Notes: generated from the letters alone by a model not told the origin. DNA of 64,000 nucleotides from Dolichospermum sp. FACHB-1091 (GCF_014697585.1 NZ_JACJSB010000018.1:1-64000), one strand, 5' to 3'; numbered from the stretch's first letter, positions 1-9,291 are shown. A program made the numbers and translations.

Positions 1-312
1 TGTGCCAGTAGTAGTTTTTGTTGCTTGTTTACCTTGAGTTCTGTCTTGAATCCTAGTAGCATGAAGATATTTTACAACAAAATTCCAATATTGTTACCAT
101 AGAGGTGTGACTTGGCATAGGAAGCATAAGTAGTTAATTGTTATTAATTGTTAGCTTTTGAGTTACTGTTAATTAGCCCTTTGGGATTTAAACTCACAGC
201 TATCACACTTAAACACTCTTTCACTCAATGAGAGAGTTTCTTTTTTGCCCTACTTGTGATCAAGATAAAATTGTGATATTTTGATTCAAACCAATTACTA
301 TTAAATCATAGA
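1..312. other. Non-coding leader of window
   Basis: I see no gene or clear RNA here. The stretch is AT-rich and ends at the start of the PP-loop protein gene. It may hold that gene's promoter, but no convincing -35/-10 pair or operator stands out. Confidence 0.5.
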
Positions 313-1710
313 ATGAATAAAAAAAACCGTAGTGAAACATTTAAGAGTAGATACCATGAGTCGCGGATACAATACATGGCAACTGGAGAATCTCCGACTT
401 GTTCAGTCATTTATTCTCAAGCACCTTACTGGAAAAAGTATAGGCTTATTTTTCCGTTTATAGTTGATAACTGGCAGCATTTTTATTACATTGACTTTCC
501 TCCAATATTTGAAAATATAGAACAAACTCACCCATCCATTTTAATCGGGATAGCAATGGCAGAAATTTATCGCCTTTGTGAAATATGCACCCCTGAGACA
601 GTCAAAGTAACTTGGTATAGCTGTCTTCAATGGGAATCAGATTGGTGGAATGAAGATATTTACTGGTATCTTCAGCAAAAGTTTTACCTGGAAAAATGGG
701 ACTGGGATAAAATGCCTCGAATAGAATTTTGTTTAAATTCTATAGAAAATTCTTGGTTTCCATCCGTCAAAGATACTTATCTTCTTGCCGTTAGTGGGGG
801 TAAAGAAAGTACATTTGCATTTGAGTGGATGCAGCAATGTAATCTTCCTATGGAAGCATTTACTTTACATAATGCAGGAGGAATATTAGGCAACAACTGG
901 GTACAAAAGTTTCCAGTATTTGATTACATTAAAACTCAAAGTCACCTGTGGGAAATAGAAGCTCATCCACAGGAAGATCCAGCTACACATTTTGGTTATA
1001 AAGGCGTTCGTAACGATCCTACTATTACTAATGCTCTTTTCATTATGATGATAATTGCAGTACAGCAGGGACATCGCTTTCTGGTCTTAGCAAATGATAA
1101 AAGTTCTAATGAATCTAATACTACATATCAGGGGCGAGAAGTCAATCATCAAAGTGCCAAGGGAACAGCTTATATAGAACGTTTTAATAATTTTTTAGAG
1201 CAAAAAGGTTTGCCATTTAGGTATGTTAGTATCTGCGAAGAAAGTTACTCAATCGCTACAGTTAATCAACTATCTTTATGGAAAAAAACCATCCTGAATA
1301 GCCTTACCTCATGTAACGAGGCACAGTGGAATTCAGGAGACGTTCGATGGTGTTGTAACTGTCCAAAATGCGCTTTTTCTTATGCTTTAATCGAAGCCGT
1401 CACAGATTATTCTTTTGCCAAGCAGGTAGTGGGAGAGGACTTATTCAGTTTTACAAAACTAGAAGAAGTTTGGAGACGTTTATTCGACCCAAGTACTGAG
1501 AAACCATTTGAGTGTGTTGGTGAAAAACGTGAAACTTTAATGGCTTTAGCTAAATGCAAAAAACAACGTCTCAAAAATGGCGAACATCTAGGTGTTCTTG
1601 CTCAGATACCCAATATTGAATTTGATGAATCTCTACTAAAAATCTCTGCCCCTCAAAACATTCCTAAAGAACACCAAGATAAACTAAATTCAGTTTTAAC
1701 AAATCAATAA
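313..1710 (+). CDS. PP-loop ATPase-family protein, MurL-like epimerase candidate
   Basis: The 465-residue protein carries a PP-loop signature SGGKES at residues 161-166, the nucleotide-binding loop of ATP-pyrophosphatase (adenine nucleotide alpha-hydrolase) enzymes that adenylate a substrate. A cysteine cluster WCCNCPKC lies at 346-353, followed by a helical tail. An N-terminal region rich in Trp and Tyr precedes the PP-loop. This arrangement resembles, from memory, MurL, which epimerises the terminal glutamate of UDP-MurNAc-L-Ala-L-Glu in Xanthomonas, and related PP-loop proteins of secondary metabolism; the match is unverified. No MurD2 partner or biosynthetic neighbours are visible, and the gene stands alone ahead of a convergent phosphatase gene. 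The start is the first ATG, just after an AT-rich stretch. The PP-loop is certain; the substrate is not. Confidence 0.6.
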   Translation: MNKKNRSETFKSRYHESRIQYMATGESPTCSVIYSQAPYWKKYRLIFPFIVDNWQHFYYIDFPPIFENIEQTHPSILIGIAMAEIYRLCEICTPETVKVTWYSCLQWESDWWNEDIYWYLQQKFYLEKWDWDKMPRIEFCLNSIENSWFPSVKDTYLLAVSGGKESTFAFEWMQQCNLPMEAFTLHNAGGILGNNWVQKFPVFDYIKTQSHLWEIEAHPQEDPATHFGYKGVRNDPTITNALFIMMIIAVQQGHRFLVLANDKSSNESNTTYQGREVNHQSAKGTAYIERFNNFLEQKGLPFRYVSICEESYSIATVNQLSLWKKTILNSLTSCNEAQWNSGDVRWCCNCPKCAFSYALIEAVTDYSFAKQVVGEDLFSFTKLEEVWRRLFDPSTEKPFECVGEKRETLMALAKCKKQRLKNGEHLGVLAQIPNIEFDESLLKISAPQNIPKEHQDKLNSVLTNQ

Positions 1711-1871
1711 TTAGGAGTTGCTGAATAAACCTAAAACCGTTACCTGAAAACAGTTAAAGATAAATAAGAAGTGAAAAAGATACAAGGAATAAAAACTGTA
1801 AGGATGAAAAACCATGCACTTACTGAACACTGAAAATAAATTTTTCTCAAACTATTGAAAATACTGTACCC

Positions 1872-1935
1872 GTGGCCTAGCACCTATCTATGACTTACGT
1901 CACGCTACGCTATCATAACTTTATGGCTAGGCCAC
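1872..1935. repeat. Inverted repeat between convergent genes
   Basis: GTGGCCTAGC (1872-1881) is the exact reverse complement of GCTAGGCCAC (1926-1935), with a 44-base interior that contains the palindrome-rich stretch GTCACGCTACGC. It lies between two convergent genes, so it could act as a bidirectional transcript end or be a small mobile palindrome of the kind common in cyanobacteria. Confidence 0.5.
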
Positions 1936-1943
1936 TCAGGCTA

Positions 1944-2846
1944 TCACCAAGCCCTAATTAAACCTTGATCAAAAACGCGATTATTAGTATCAATACCACT
2001 GATTTCTATTCTATCTGGGTAGACATTATAAGCAGCAAAACTCAAATTACTTGTGCAATATTCTGTTAATTGAGAAGGACTTACAGGACGATTACCGGCA
2101 CCAGCGCCACAGATTAAATAGGTAGTTCCATTAATAGCGCGAGTCCGTTCATAGTTATGTTCATGGCCATTAATATAAAGTTGAACATTGTACTTTTTAA
2201 ATAAAGGGGTGAAAGTGTTAATAAAATTTATATTACTACCATAATGACCAGATGAATAAATGGGATGATGACCAAATACGATTTTCCAAGGTGCTTGACT
2301 GATACTTAATTGCTTTTCTAACCAAATTAATTGATTTTGCCAATCTGCATTACTATTAGTATCTAAAGCAAAAAACTGGACTTGATTTTGAGTAAATGTG
2401 TAATAACGTCCCTGCATATTAAAACCAGGATACTTAACTTGAGGAACACCATTATCAGTGCGAATATCATGATTACCTAAACAAGCATGAAATTTGACAC
2501 CATTTTTTAGTAAAGGTTGATAAGGACGTTCAAAAACCTGACTAATTTTCTCAATTTCGCCATTATTATAAATATTATCACCAGCTAAAATAACTAAGTT
2601 ATAAGGATTTTGCTGATGATAATAATTCATAGAATTTGCAACAGCATACTGACCTTTTGCACCAGTTCCCGTATCAGCAACGGAGACAAAACGCAATAAT
2701 AAATCTTTTTTTAAATTTTTTTTAATGGGGTTAGCGGCTGTTGCTGATTCTATGAGAGAATTTGATAATAACTTCCTATTTAAAAATCCAGATGTGATGA
2801 CACTAATTCCACTTAAAAACAAAAATCGACGGCGTTTAATATTCAT
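1944..2846 (-). CDS. Tat-exported purple acid phosphatase-like metallophosphoesterase
   Basis: This 300-residue protein begins with a twin-arginine type leader (KRRRFLFLS at residues 4-12) followed by a hydrophobic stretch, so export by Tat is likely. It then shows all the metal-binding blocks of calcineurin-like phosphoesterases: ADTGTG, GDNIYNNG, GNHD, GHHP and GHEHNYERT. The GDNIY block and overall length fit the tartrate-resistant/purple acid phosphatase branch, which hydrolyses phosphomonoesters with a dinuclear metal site outside the cytoplasm. It is divergent from the proline-repeat membrane protein gene, with a short shared promoter region of about 55 bases. A role in phosphate scavenging is inferred; no Pho box was identified. 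Confidence 0.8.
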   Translation of the reverse strand: MNIKRRRFLFLSGISVITSGFLNRKLLSNSLIESATAANPIKKNLKKDLLLRFVSVADTGTGAKGQYAVANSMNYYHQQNPYNLVILAGDNIYNNGEIEKISQVFERPYQPLLKNGVKFHACLGNHDIRTDNGVPQVKYPGFNMQGRYYTFTQNQVQFFALDTNSNADWQNQLIWLEKQLSISQAPWKIVFGHHPIYSSGHYGSNINFINTFTPLFKKYNVQLYINGHEHNYERTRAINGTTYLICGAGAGNRPVSPSQLTEYCTSNLSFAAYNVYPDRIEISGIDTNNRVFDQGLIRAW

Positions 2847-2902
2847 AATTATCTATTCCTTGTTGTATATGTTTTTGATTCGCTAATTTGGGTAAAAGTT
2901 CC

Positions 2903-3817
2903 ATGTCAGGAAAAAAGGCACCAAAATCAAGAAATGAACCCGTAACCACCCTATACCAAAAAAATCAACCAATTTGGAAGACAGCAATTATCCAAGTTTT
3001 GCGGGGAACAATCGGTGTTTTAGAAACTACTGTAGTCAAATTGGAGACAGAAACACCTAAGGATACTAGTGGGAAGAAAATTAATTTTTTATCGCGTTGG
3101 GATGGATTTTTAAGGACATTTCGCTTATTCTTACCATCAAGTATATCTAATAATGTGTCAGATTCGCTTTTGACTGGGATTTTTGCGGTAATTTTTCTGG
3201 TGACAATAGGAATTACTATATTTTTGTTTATTCCTAAATCTACTCAAGTCGCGGTTGTTCCTCCAGTTGAGGAAGTTACTAAACCAACTCCAGTTATAGA
3301 ACCCGAACCTAAACCGACTCCAGTTATAGAACCCGAACCTAAACCGACTCCAGTTATAGAACCCGAACCTAAACCAACTCCAGTTATAGAACCCGAACCT
3401 AAACCAACTCCAGTTATAGAAACCGAACCTAAACCGACTCCAGTTATAGAACCCAAAGCTAAACCGACTCCAGTTATAGAATTAACACCAGAAGAGAGTT
3501 TACTAGTAGCAATTGAAAATCAGTTTTCAGAAATTAGCGTTTCTGTAAAGAATACTAAAGATAAAAATAAAGATAAAAATATTGTTTCTCAACTTATAAA
3601 ACCTCTAGTTGCTAATTTCCGTACTGGCGATTTAACTCTAAAAATTAGTGATATTTGGTACAGTTTAGAAAAATCTCAACAGGATAAACTAGCTGCGGAT
3701 ATATTACAACGTTCCCAAGAGCTTAATTTCACACATTTAAAAATTGTTGATTCTCAAGAGAAAATCATCGCCCGTAGTCCGGTTGTTGGTAATGAAATGA
3801 TAATTTTTAAAAGGTAA
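2903..3817 (+). CDS. Membrane protein with proline-rich [10 protein letters not shown] repeats
   Basis: I place the start at the ATG at 2903, giving about 304 residues; a TTG 15 bases upstream is possible but weaker. A cytoplasmic-looking basic N-terminus is followed by one strongly hydrophobic segment (roughly residues 88-112), then a stretch of seven near-identical ten-residue Pro/Glu/Lys repeats, then a folded-looking C-terminal domain of about 110 residues. Proline-rich spacers of this TonB-like kind usually hold a domain away from the membrane across the periplasm. The C-terminal part contains an IARSP segment near its end and matches no family I recognise. No operon partner is evident. 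Confidence 0.6.
   Translation: MSGKKAPKSRNEPVTTLYQKNQPIWKTAIIQVLRGTIGVLETTVVKLETETPKDTSGKKINFLSRWDGFLRTFRLFLPSSISNNVSDSLLTGIFAVIFLVTIGITIFLFIPKSTQVAVVPPVEEVTKPTPVIEPEPKPTPVIEPEPKPTPVIEPEPKPTPVIEPEPKPTPVIETEPKPTPVIEPKAKPTPVIELTPEESLLVAIENQFSEISVSVKNTKDKNKDKNIVSQLIKPLVANFRTGDLTLKISDIWYSLEKSQQDKLAADILQRSQELNFTHLKIVDSQEKIIARSPVVGNEMIIFKR
3281..3481 (+). repeat. In-frame 30-bp tandem repeat coding for [10 protein letters not shown]
   Basis: Six full 30-base units and one partial unit lie in perfect register, with a few synonymous changes and two substitutions in late copies (ETEP, EPKA). The near-identity of the DNA points to recent expansion by slippage or unequal exchange, so copy number probably varies between strains. 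Confidence 0.9.
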
Positions 3818-3853
3818 AATTCAGGAAATTGATAACTTGTAAATATTCTTAAT

Positions 3854-3994
3854 AAGTAGGTTGGCGTGAAAAATTGTCGTTATGACAAGGGAACTCTTAA
3901 CTGGGAACAGGGAACAGGGAACAGGGAAGAGGAAAGAGGTTTTGGCCAACTTTACTTTTAGTTACTTATGTCGGTTTTTTTCCGTTCACCTATT
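3854..3994. mobile_element. MITE-like repeat, copy A
   Basis: The element starts AAGTAGGTTGGCGTGAA and ends with the complement of AAATAGGTGAACGGA, giving imperfect terminal inverted repeats. It encodes nothing. A second copy in inverted orientation is at 31443-31548 and matches along nearly its whole length. Copy A is longer because it contains three tandem GGGAACA heptamers plus extra sequence where copy B has one. The short length, inverted ends and dispersed copies fit a non-autonomous mobile element; the helper transposase is not in this window. Confidence 0.65.
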
Positions 3995-4055
3995 TAATAT
4001 CAAATACAAATAGTATTATTGGCTAGGGCGGGCTAGAAGCCCACCCCACAATTAA

Positions 4056-4817
4056 TTAGCGTCTACCACGATAAGGAACAGCATTGAGGTAGTCAATATC
4101 AAAGGAAGATAACTTTTGTGCGTAGTTACCTTTACCAGATACGGAAGCCGCCATAGCTGCGAATTTGCGAGGATCTCCTTCGGCCATGCGCTTTTCTTTC
4201 GCTTTGGCGGTGTAGAAGTTCTCCAAGGTAAAGCGCCAGTCGGTTTTGACTGTACCTGCTGTTTCTTGGAAGTCAGCACCGTAACGGGGTGTTACCAAAT
4301 TAAAGGGACGGTCTACAAAACGCTTCCGTTGGTAAGGTACAGTATTTTCGCCAAAATTTTCGGTGTATTCCGCGCTGTCTAATAAAACATCAACAAAACC
4401 GCCAAAACCTTTGTTACAAATGACAATTGACCAAGCAATTTCTTCTTTTTTATTGTAAGCACAACGACCCAATAAACGTTTGAGGGTGATATCTACTAAA
4501 CGGTAGTTGTTATTAACAGAAACGACTAAACGATAGAAAGCTTCAGATTTTGCTAAACCCCGAATAAAGTCACGCACTGACAAAGAACCGTTTTTAAGTT
4601 GAGATTCTAAAGTAACTTGACGGTTAAATTTGAGGATTTCATGTTCACTGAAAACTTGACGATAAGCAGCCCAAATAATGCTTGTTATGTCAGTGTAAGA
4701 ACTCACATCTTCTAAACGATAGATATAAGGTGTATCTTCATTTTGGTCAGCAACGCCAAAGCTCGCCACCCGGTGATTTTGACTACTTGGATTGTATTGA
4801 AGTAATGGCAATGCCAT
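4056..4817 (-). CDS. cpcG4: Phycobilisome rod-core linker CpcG4
   Basis: The 253-residue protein has the CpcG start ([17 protein letters not shown]) and a phycobilisome linker domain at about residues 30-170 containing the repeated blocks [40 protein letters not shown] and VPYQRKRF. Rod-core linkers attach phycocyanin rods to the allophycocyanin core. It is the last gene of the cpc operon, 121 bases after cpcG3. Its C-terminus is soluble and differs from the other three copies. The numbering follows the gene order known from Anabaena PCC 7120 and is inferred from position rather than from a tree. Confidence 0.9.
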   Translation of the reverse strand: MALPLLQYNPSSQNHRVASFGVADQNEDTPYIYRLEDVSSYTDITSIIWAAYRQVFSEHEILKFNRQVTLESQLKNGSLSVRDFIRGLAKSEAFYRLVVSVNNNYRLVDITLKRLLGRCAYNKKEEIAWSIVICNKGFGGFVDVLLDSAEYTENFGENTVPYQRKRFVDRPFNLVTPRYGADFQETAGTVKTDWRFTLENFYTAKAKEKRMAEGDPRKFAAMAASVSGKGNYAQKLSSFDIDYLNAVPYRGRR

Positions 4818-4938
4818 ATTGTTTTTTTCCTTTTATGATTAAGTTAAACAAAGATAATGAATTAGGGAATAGGGAACAGGGTGTAAATTCCCCGTATTAT
4901 TCCCTATTTCTTCTTAATCTTATTTTCCCCTGAAACGG

Positions 4939-5664
4939 TTAGTAAATAGAACTCATTCCTAACCAATTGAGAATAAATAAGAAGACGATACCTGCGGTTA
5001 TGACTAGTAATACAGCAGATAGCGCCCCCCAATCAACATTTGGCCCAGAGTTTGGGTAGACAAACCCACGCCATTGATTATACCGACCTCTTTGGACAAT
5101 ACCTGCCCGGTCTCGATAATCAGCACCATAGCGGGGCATAAAGCTGATTGGTCGGTCTGTGGTCATGCGTTTGCGTTGATAGGGTACGGTAGAATCACCA
5201 AAAGCTTGTTCATACTCGCTACTATCAATTAAAACATCAACAAATTTTCCCCAACCTAGAGTAGCAATTTGAATTGACCAGGCAATTTTTTCTTGCTCAT
5301 TGTAAGGAGAACGACCTAAGATCCTTTTCAGGAACATTTCTACCAAGCGATAGTTGTTATTTGGTGTCACAACTAGCTGATAAAATCGCTCTGATTTCAC
5401 CAAACCGCGAATGAAGTCTTTAACCGTAATTGACCTATTTTTGAGTTGTGTTTCTAAGTTAATTTGGCGGTTAAATTTGAGAATTTCCTGTTCGTTGAAA
5501 ATTTGGCGATAAGCCGCCCAAATTAGTTGTTGAATTTCGCCGGGAGAGTTAGCATTTTCAATGCGGTAGATGTAAGGACTGTCTTCATTTGTATCTGCTG
5601 CGCCGAAACTACTAACTCTTTGGTTTTGAGTTGTAGGTTTGTATTCAAGTAAAGGAATTGCCAT
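4939..5664 (-). CDS. cpcG3: Membrane-anchored phycobilisome linker CpcG3/CpcL
   Basis: I choose the ATG at 5664 ([17 protein letters not shown]), which aligns with the other CpcG starts, over an upstream extension. A CpcG linker domain occupies about residues 20-165. Unlike its three paralogues the protein ends in a single hydrophobic segment ([18 protein letters not shown]) and a short tail, the hallmark of CpcL. CpcL proteins assemble core-less phycocyanin rods on the thylakoid membrane and have been tied to photosystem I antenna and NDH-associated supercomplexes in Anabaena and Synechocystis. Its place as third of four cpcG genes matches that known order. Function by homology is strong. 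Confidence 0.92.
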   Translation of the reverse strand: MAIPLLEYKPTTQNQRVSSFGAADTNEDSPYIYRIENANSPGEIQQLIWAAYRQIFNEQEILKFNRQINLETQLKNRSITVKDFIRGLVKSERFYQLVVTPNNNYRLVEMFLKRILGRSPYNEQEKIAWSIQIATLGWGKFVDVLIDSSEYEQAFGDSTVPYQRKRMTTDRPISFMPRYGADYRDRAGIVQRGRYNQWRGFVYPNSGPNVDWGALSAVLLVITAGIVFLFILNWLGMSSIY

Positions 5665-5804
5665 TTGAAAAAACCTGCCTTTTGGTAAAGTTGGCATCTC
5701 AAAATGTTGTTATACTTAGCAAAGTAACTAAAATTAAAATCCTTAAAAAAATGCAAACTTTTGAACTTTTTTGACCCAGATCACCCAGCTAGATAAAAAA
5801 CTAT

Positions 5805-6548
5805 TTAGCGCACAGGAAACCCAGCACTAGGACTAACGGAAACAGGAATACCAGTTGATGTTGTTTGTCTTGTGGTGTTAGGGATTTGGATATTAGCAGT
5901 GCTAACTGGTGTGTAAGTCACTGTTTTAATCTTAATGGAATTTGCCATATCCAAAAAGTTTTTAATGTCACCCCATTTATAACGAGCATCTTCGAGTTGG
6001 TCGCGCCAATAATCGCTGTATCGTGGTGTTACCAAATTAAAGGGTCTATCTTTATAACGCCGTCTTTGATAAGGAACAATATTTTCACCAAAGTTACTTT
6101 GATATTCTTCAGAATCTAGCAAAGTATCAACAAAGCCACCCCAGCCTTTAGTAGCAATGACAATTGACCAAGCAATTTCTTCTTCTTTGTTGTATGGTGC
6201 GCGACCTAATAACCGTTTTAGTCCAATTTCTACTAATCTGTAATTAGAATTAGTCTGAATTACCAAACTTTGGAAAGCTTCAGATTTAGCTAAACCCCGG
6301 ATAAAATCACGGACGGTAATTGCTTTGTTTTTTACTTGGGATTCTAAATTAACTTGACGGTAAAATTTGAGGATAACGTGTTCACTGAAAAGTTGCCGAT
6401 AAGCTGCCCAAATTAATTCTTCTACTTCTCCACCAAAGGAACAATCTTCGATGCGGTAAATTGTGGGTGTATCTTCGTTAGCAACTTCATAACCAGAAAC
6501 GCGCTGGTTTTGAGAACTGGGTTTGTATTCTAGTAAAGGTATTGTCAT
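5805..6548 (-). CDS. cpcG2: Phycobilisome rod-core linker CpcG2
   Basis: At 247 residues it begins [19 protein letters not shown] and has the linker blocks [44 protein letters not shown] and VPYQRRRY. The C-terminal 60 residues are low in charge, rich in Thr/Pro/Ser and lack a membrane segment, so it should be a conventional rod-core linker. The gene follows cpcG1 after a spacer filled with heptanucleotide repeats and precedes cpcG3 by about 140 bases. Confidence 0.9.
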   Translation of the reverse strand: MTIPLLEYKPSSQNQRVSGYEVANEDTPTIYRIEDCSFGGEVEELIWAAYRQLFSEHVILKFYRQVNLESQVKNKAITVRDFIRGLAKSEAFQSLVIQTNSNYRLVEIGLKRLLGRAPYNKEEEIAWSIVIATKGWGGFVDTLLDSEEYQSNFGENIVPYQRRRYKDRPFNLVTPRYSDYWRDQLEDARYKWGDIKNFLDMANSIKIKTVTYTPVSTANIQIPNTTRQTTSTGIPVSVSPSAGFPVR

Positions 6549-6555
6549 GTTTGTT

Positions 6556-6657
6556 AGTTGTCAGTTGTCAGTTGTCAGTTGTTAGGTAATAGGTAATAGG
6601 TAATAGGTAATAGGAAGATATTTATTTTTCTCTTGCCTCTTGCCTCTTGCCTCTTGC
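6556..6657. repeat. Three adjacent heptanucleotide tandem arrays
   Basis: The cpcG1-cpcG2 spacer consists largely of three different 7-bp arrays, each of about four copies: AGTTGTC at 6556-6583, AGGTAAT at 6584-6611 and CTCTTGC at 6630-6657. These are the short tandemly repeated repetitive (STRR) sequences typical of heterocystous cyanobacteria. They sit in transcribed DNA of the cpc operon. Confidence 0.9.
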
Positions 6658-6663
6658 GAATTA

Positions 6664-7503
6664 CTAATTTTTAGCGTTAGCGGGGATATACCGATAAGGT
6701 AAGGAAACTGCTACGGGTTTAATAGTGGGTTGTGGTGTACCGATTTCGCGGGAAGTATCGGGTATTTCCAAGCTACTGACAAAAGATTGGGCTGTGGCTA
6801 AACTACGTTGGTAGTTGCGTTCGTTGGTAATAATTGACCCTGCCATAGCGAAGAAATTAGCCGGAATTGCCCGTCTGATATCCGCTGTCGTCAGTTGTCC
6901 TGATGTCCGGGCTGTGTAGAAGGAACGACCAGTTATACCGCGAATGTTTTGAGTATCACGCCAATAAGCATTGTAACGGGGATTAACTAAATTAAAAGGG
7001 CGATCGCCAAAACGACGACGTTGAAAAGGTACAATATCATCACCAAAGTTGTCTAAATACTCACTGGAATCCAATAAAGCATCTATAAACCCATGTAATC
7101 CTTTGGTAGCAATGACAATTGACCAAGCGATTTCTTCGTCTTTATTGTAAGCAGCCCGGCCTAAGAACCGTTTTAAAGTAATGTCAACTAAACGATAATT
7201 AGAGTTTGTATCTGCTACTTGAGTGCGGTAAACGTCTGATTTGCCTAAACCCCGGATAAAATCCCGCAGGGTAATAGCCCGATTTCGCAGTTGTGATTCT
7301 AAAAAGTTTTGCCGATAACTGTCTAAAATCAGGTGTTCGCTGAAAATTTGCCGATATGCCGCCCAAATGATGCTATCAATATCTTGGTCTGAAGTAGCAT
7401 AATTTAAGCGATACATCGTTGGTGTATCTTCGTTGGGGACTTCGTAGCCTTCTACTCGCTGATTTTGCGATTTAGGGGGATATGCTAGTAGTGGTATTGA
7501 CAT
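6664..7503 (-). CDS. cpcG1: Phycobilisome rod-core linker CpcG1
   Basis: This is the longest of the four copies at 279 residues. It starts MSIPLLAYPPKSQNQRVEG and carries the linker domain with [42 protein letters not shown] and VPFQRRRFGDRPFNLVNPRY. A C-terminal region of about 110 residues (GRSFYTARTSGQ onward) is shared in outline with CpcG4, which also has YTA...FAMA. It is the first cpcG after cpcF, as in other Nostocales, and probably the main rod-core linker. Confidence 0.92.
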   Translation of the reverse strand: MSIPLLAYPPKSQNQRVEGYEVPNEDTPTMYRLNYATSDQDIDSIIWAAYRQIFSEHLILDSYRQNFLESQLRNRAITLRDFIRGLGKSDVYRTQVADTNSNYRLVDITLKRFLGRAAYNKDEEIAWSIVIATKGLHGFIDALLDSSEYLDNFGDDIVPFQRRRFGDRPFNLVNPRYNAYWRDTQNIRGITGRSFYTARTSGQLTTADIRRAIPANFFAMAGSIITNERNYQRSLATAQSFVSSLEIPDTSREIGTPQPTIKPVAVSLPYRYIPANAKN

Positions 7504-7540
7504 TTTTACTTTTACCTTGTTATATGGTATGTAAATTACT

Positions 7541-8137
7541 TTACTGGCTATAGGCCAACTGAACGCGAGCGCGAACTGCTTTTTCAGTATCGTTAGTCAG
7601 CATTGATGCAAATTTAGCAAAAATAGGTGATCTAACTGTAGCTACTTTCGCTAAAGCTTGTAACCCAACAACAGCAGCATAACGAATTGACCAGTCTGTA
7701 TCTTCACAGATGCACAATAGTGTCTCTAATGCGCGATTTATAGCTATTTGACTGGCAACAATGTCTAGCTTATGCCATTGTAAATTTCCTAGTCCCTTAG
7801 CGGCCGCACGGCGGACGCTAGGGGCAAAGTCAGTCAGTGTAGTAGCAATGAGAACATCTAAAGCGCGAGGATCAGCGATCGCTGCCAGAGTGCGAATTGA
7901 ATAAGCCCGTGCGCCATAGTTATAATCATCAAGGTTTAGCAATTGTGGGACTGCTACCTCTCCCAACTCTGTTAATGCTGCTGCTGCCACTATCGCTGCT
8001 TCTGGATTGTTATAACCAAATACAGCGATTAAAGTGGGAATTGCTGATATATCTTTAATTGCCGCCAAATTTTTCACCGCTGTCACCAGTTGGTCAGGTG
8101 TTTCAGCTGCGGTAATAGCCCGAATTAGTTCATCCAT
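7541..8137 (-). CDS. cpcF: Phycocyanin alpha phycocyanobilin lyase subunit CpcF
   Basis: The 198-residue protein is built of HEAT-like helical repeats (for example YGARAYSIRTLAAIADPRAL and APSVRRAAAKGLGNL). CpcF acts with CpcE as a heterodimeric lyase that attaches phycocyanobilin to Cys84 of CpcA. Its position between cpcE and cpcG1 and its length fit the family. The cpcE-cpcF gap holds a 12-bp hairpin, which may tune the ratio of the subunits or simply be a repeat. Confidence 0.92.
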   Translation of the reverse strand: MDELIRAITAAETPDQLVTAVKNLAAIKDISAIPTLIAVFGYNNPEAAIVAAAALTELGEVAVPQLLNLDDYNYGARAYSIRTLAAIADPRALDVLIATTLTDFAPSVRRAAAKGLGNLQWHKLDIVASQIAINRALETLLCICEDTDWSIRYAAVVGLQALAKVATVRSPIFAKFASMLTNDTEKAVRARVQLAYSQ

Positions 8138-8160
8138 TTTTTATCAGTGGTCAGTGGTCA

Positions 8161-8208
8161 ATAGTCAGTAGTTTTGCAACTGATAATTGACAACTGACTA
8201 CTGACTAT
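8161..8208. repeat. Hairpin across the cpcE stop codon
   Basis: ATAGTCAGTAGT (8161-8172) pairs perfectly with ACTACTGACTAT (8197-8208), the right arm including the cpcE stop codon. The arms are made of the GTCAGT-type short repeats common between genes here. In the transcript it would form a 12-bp stem between cpcE and cpcF. Confidence 0.6.
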
Positions 8209-9035
8209 AAGAGTGAGTCCATCAAATTCATAACTCGGGTAGCTGGTTCAGATATACCAAAAGTATCAGACTGTTCTGGCAGTTGATACTCTAATAATCC
8301 TTTCAAAGCAATCAATTTAAAGCTATTTTCCACTTGTGCTTGAGCAATAGCCTCTGCTGCTGCTAAATACCCAATTGCCCCCAGGTCTCCCAAAACAACG
8401 CGACGCATTTTCAAATCACCCGTCACCAAAGTTTTCACTAATAACTCACCATAGATGGGGTCTTGTGTCAGTTGGTACATGGCTCTGGCTGCGGAGCATT
8501 GTAATCGGGGAACTGGATGCTGAAGAAAAGGCTGGACAAGAGAAATAGCCTCAGTTGCACCCATAGCTCCCAAGGCCTCTAATATTGCCGTATAGGGTTG
8601 GGTAAGATGAGGTAAACCAGGTACTTGTACTGCTTGGTCAACACCCCCATCTAGTAGTTTTATCAATGCTGGTAATGCTGTTTTATCCTTGAGCATGGCC
8701 AAAGATTGGGCTGCGGCTTCGCGGACATAAAAATCAGCACATTCCAAGCACTTAATTAAACCTGGTACAGCTTTCAAGTTGCCTAATTTACCAAGCGCCC
8801 TAGCGGCATTGCGCCGTAAGGGATAACCTCCCAGTTCTGTTCTGTCGGCTTCATCCTCTAACGCGGTGATAAGTGCGTCTATGGCTTGTGGCTGACTGAT
8901 TCGGAACTTACCCAACCACCAAGCAGCATAATAGCGGAGACTTAGATCTGATGATTGCAGGTTAGCAATAGCTATTTCCGGTGTGAGATTTGGTGCATTT
9001 TCCGCAGGATATGCTTCTCCACTAGGTTCTATCAT
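8205..9035 (-). CDS. cpcE: Phycocyanin alpha phycocyanobilin lyase subunit CpcE
   Basis: At 276 residues this is a HEAT-repeat protein with clear repeats (DLSLRYYAAWWLGKF, PLRRNAARALGKLGNL, FYVREAAAQSLAML, PRLQCSAARAMYQL). CpcE pairs with CpcF to load phycocyanobilin onto the alpha subunit of phycocyanin. It follows cpcD by 16 bases, so translation is probably coupled or co-transcribed. Confidence 0.93.
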   Translation of the reverse strand: MIEPSGEAYPAENAPNLTPEIAIANLQSSDLSLRYYAAWWLGKFRISQPQAIDALITALEDEADRTELGGYPLRRNAARALGKLGNLKAVPGLIKCLECADFYVREAAAQSLAMLKDKTALPALIKLLDGGVDQAVQVPGLPHLTQPYTAILEALGAMGATEAISLVQPFLQHPVPRLQCSAARAMYQLTQDPIYGELLVKTLVTGDLKMRRVVLGDLGAIGYLAAAEAIAQAQVENSFKLIALKGLLEYQLPEQSDTFGISEPATRVMNLMDSLL

Positions 9036-9051
9036 TGCCAGGGCTTGATGC

Positions 9052-9291
9052 TTATTCCGCCACTGTCAAAGTTTCAATTTTGACGATTTTGCCACCTAGA
9101 CGGTTAATCCGCTGCATTTCTTCATTCATGCGGCTGTAGGGTACGGTAATAAATACGCTACCACTGCGGCGAATGTCAAATTTGTTCTTGTCGCTTTCTT
9201 GGTTTTGCTTTAAGCCCACAACTTCGTAACGAAATACGCGGCTGGCAGATGAAGAAACGCTACTAGCACCAAGTGTAGTTTGACCGAACAT
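9052..9291 (-). CDS. cpcD: Phycobilisome rod-capping linker CpcD
   Basis: This 79-residue protein is a single CpcD domain (FRYEVVGLKQN, FITVPYSRMNEEMQRINRLGGKIVKI). CpcD caps the distal end of phycocyanin rods and limits their length. The same domain forms the C-terminus of the adjacent CpcC, 42 bases upstream, with matching VPY...RI.RLGGKI residues. Confidence 0.95.
   Translation of the reverse strand: MFGQTTLGASSVSSSASRVFRYEVVGLKQNQESDKNKFDIRRSGSVFITVPYSRMNEEMQRINRLGGKIVKIETLTVAE

Noticed and set aside
3244..3456. Minus-strand frame of Gly/Ser/Thr repeats
   Set aside because: It is the antisense shadow of the proline-repeat gene; it lacks a ribosome site and any domain.
3281..3481. Regular 30-bp repeats resembling a CRISPR array
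   Set aside because: The units abut with no unique spacers and encode [10 protein letters not shown] in frame; they are protein-coding repeats.
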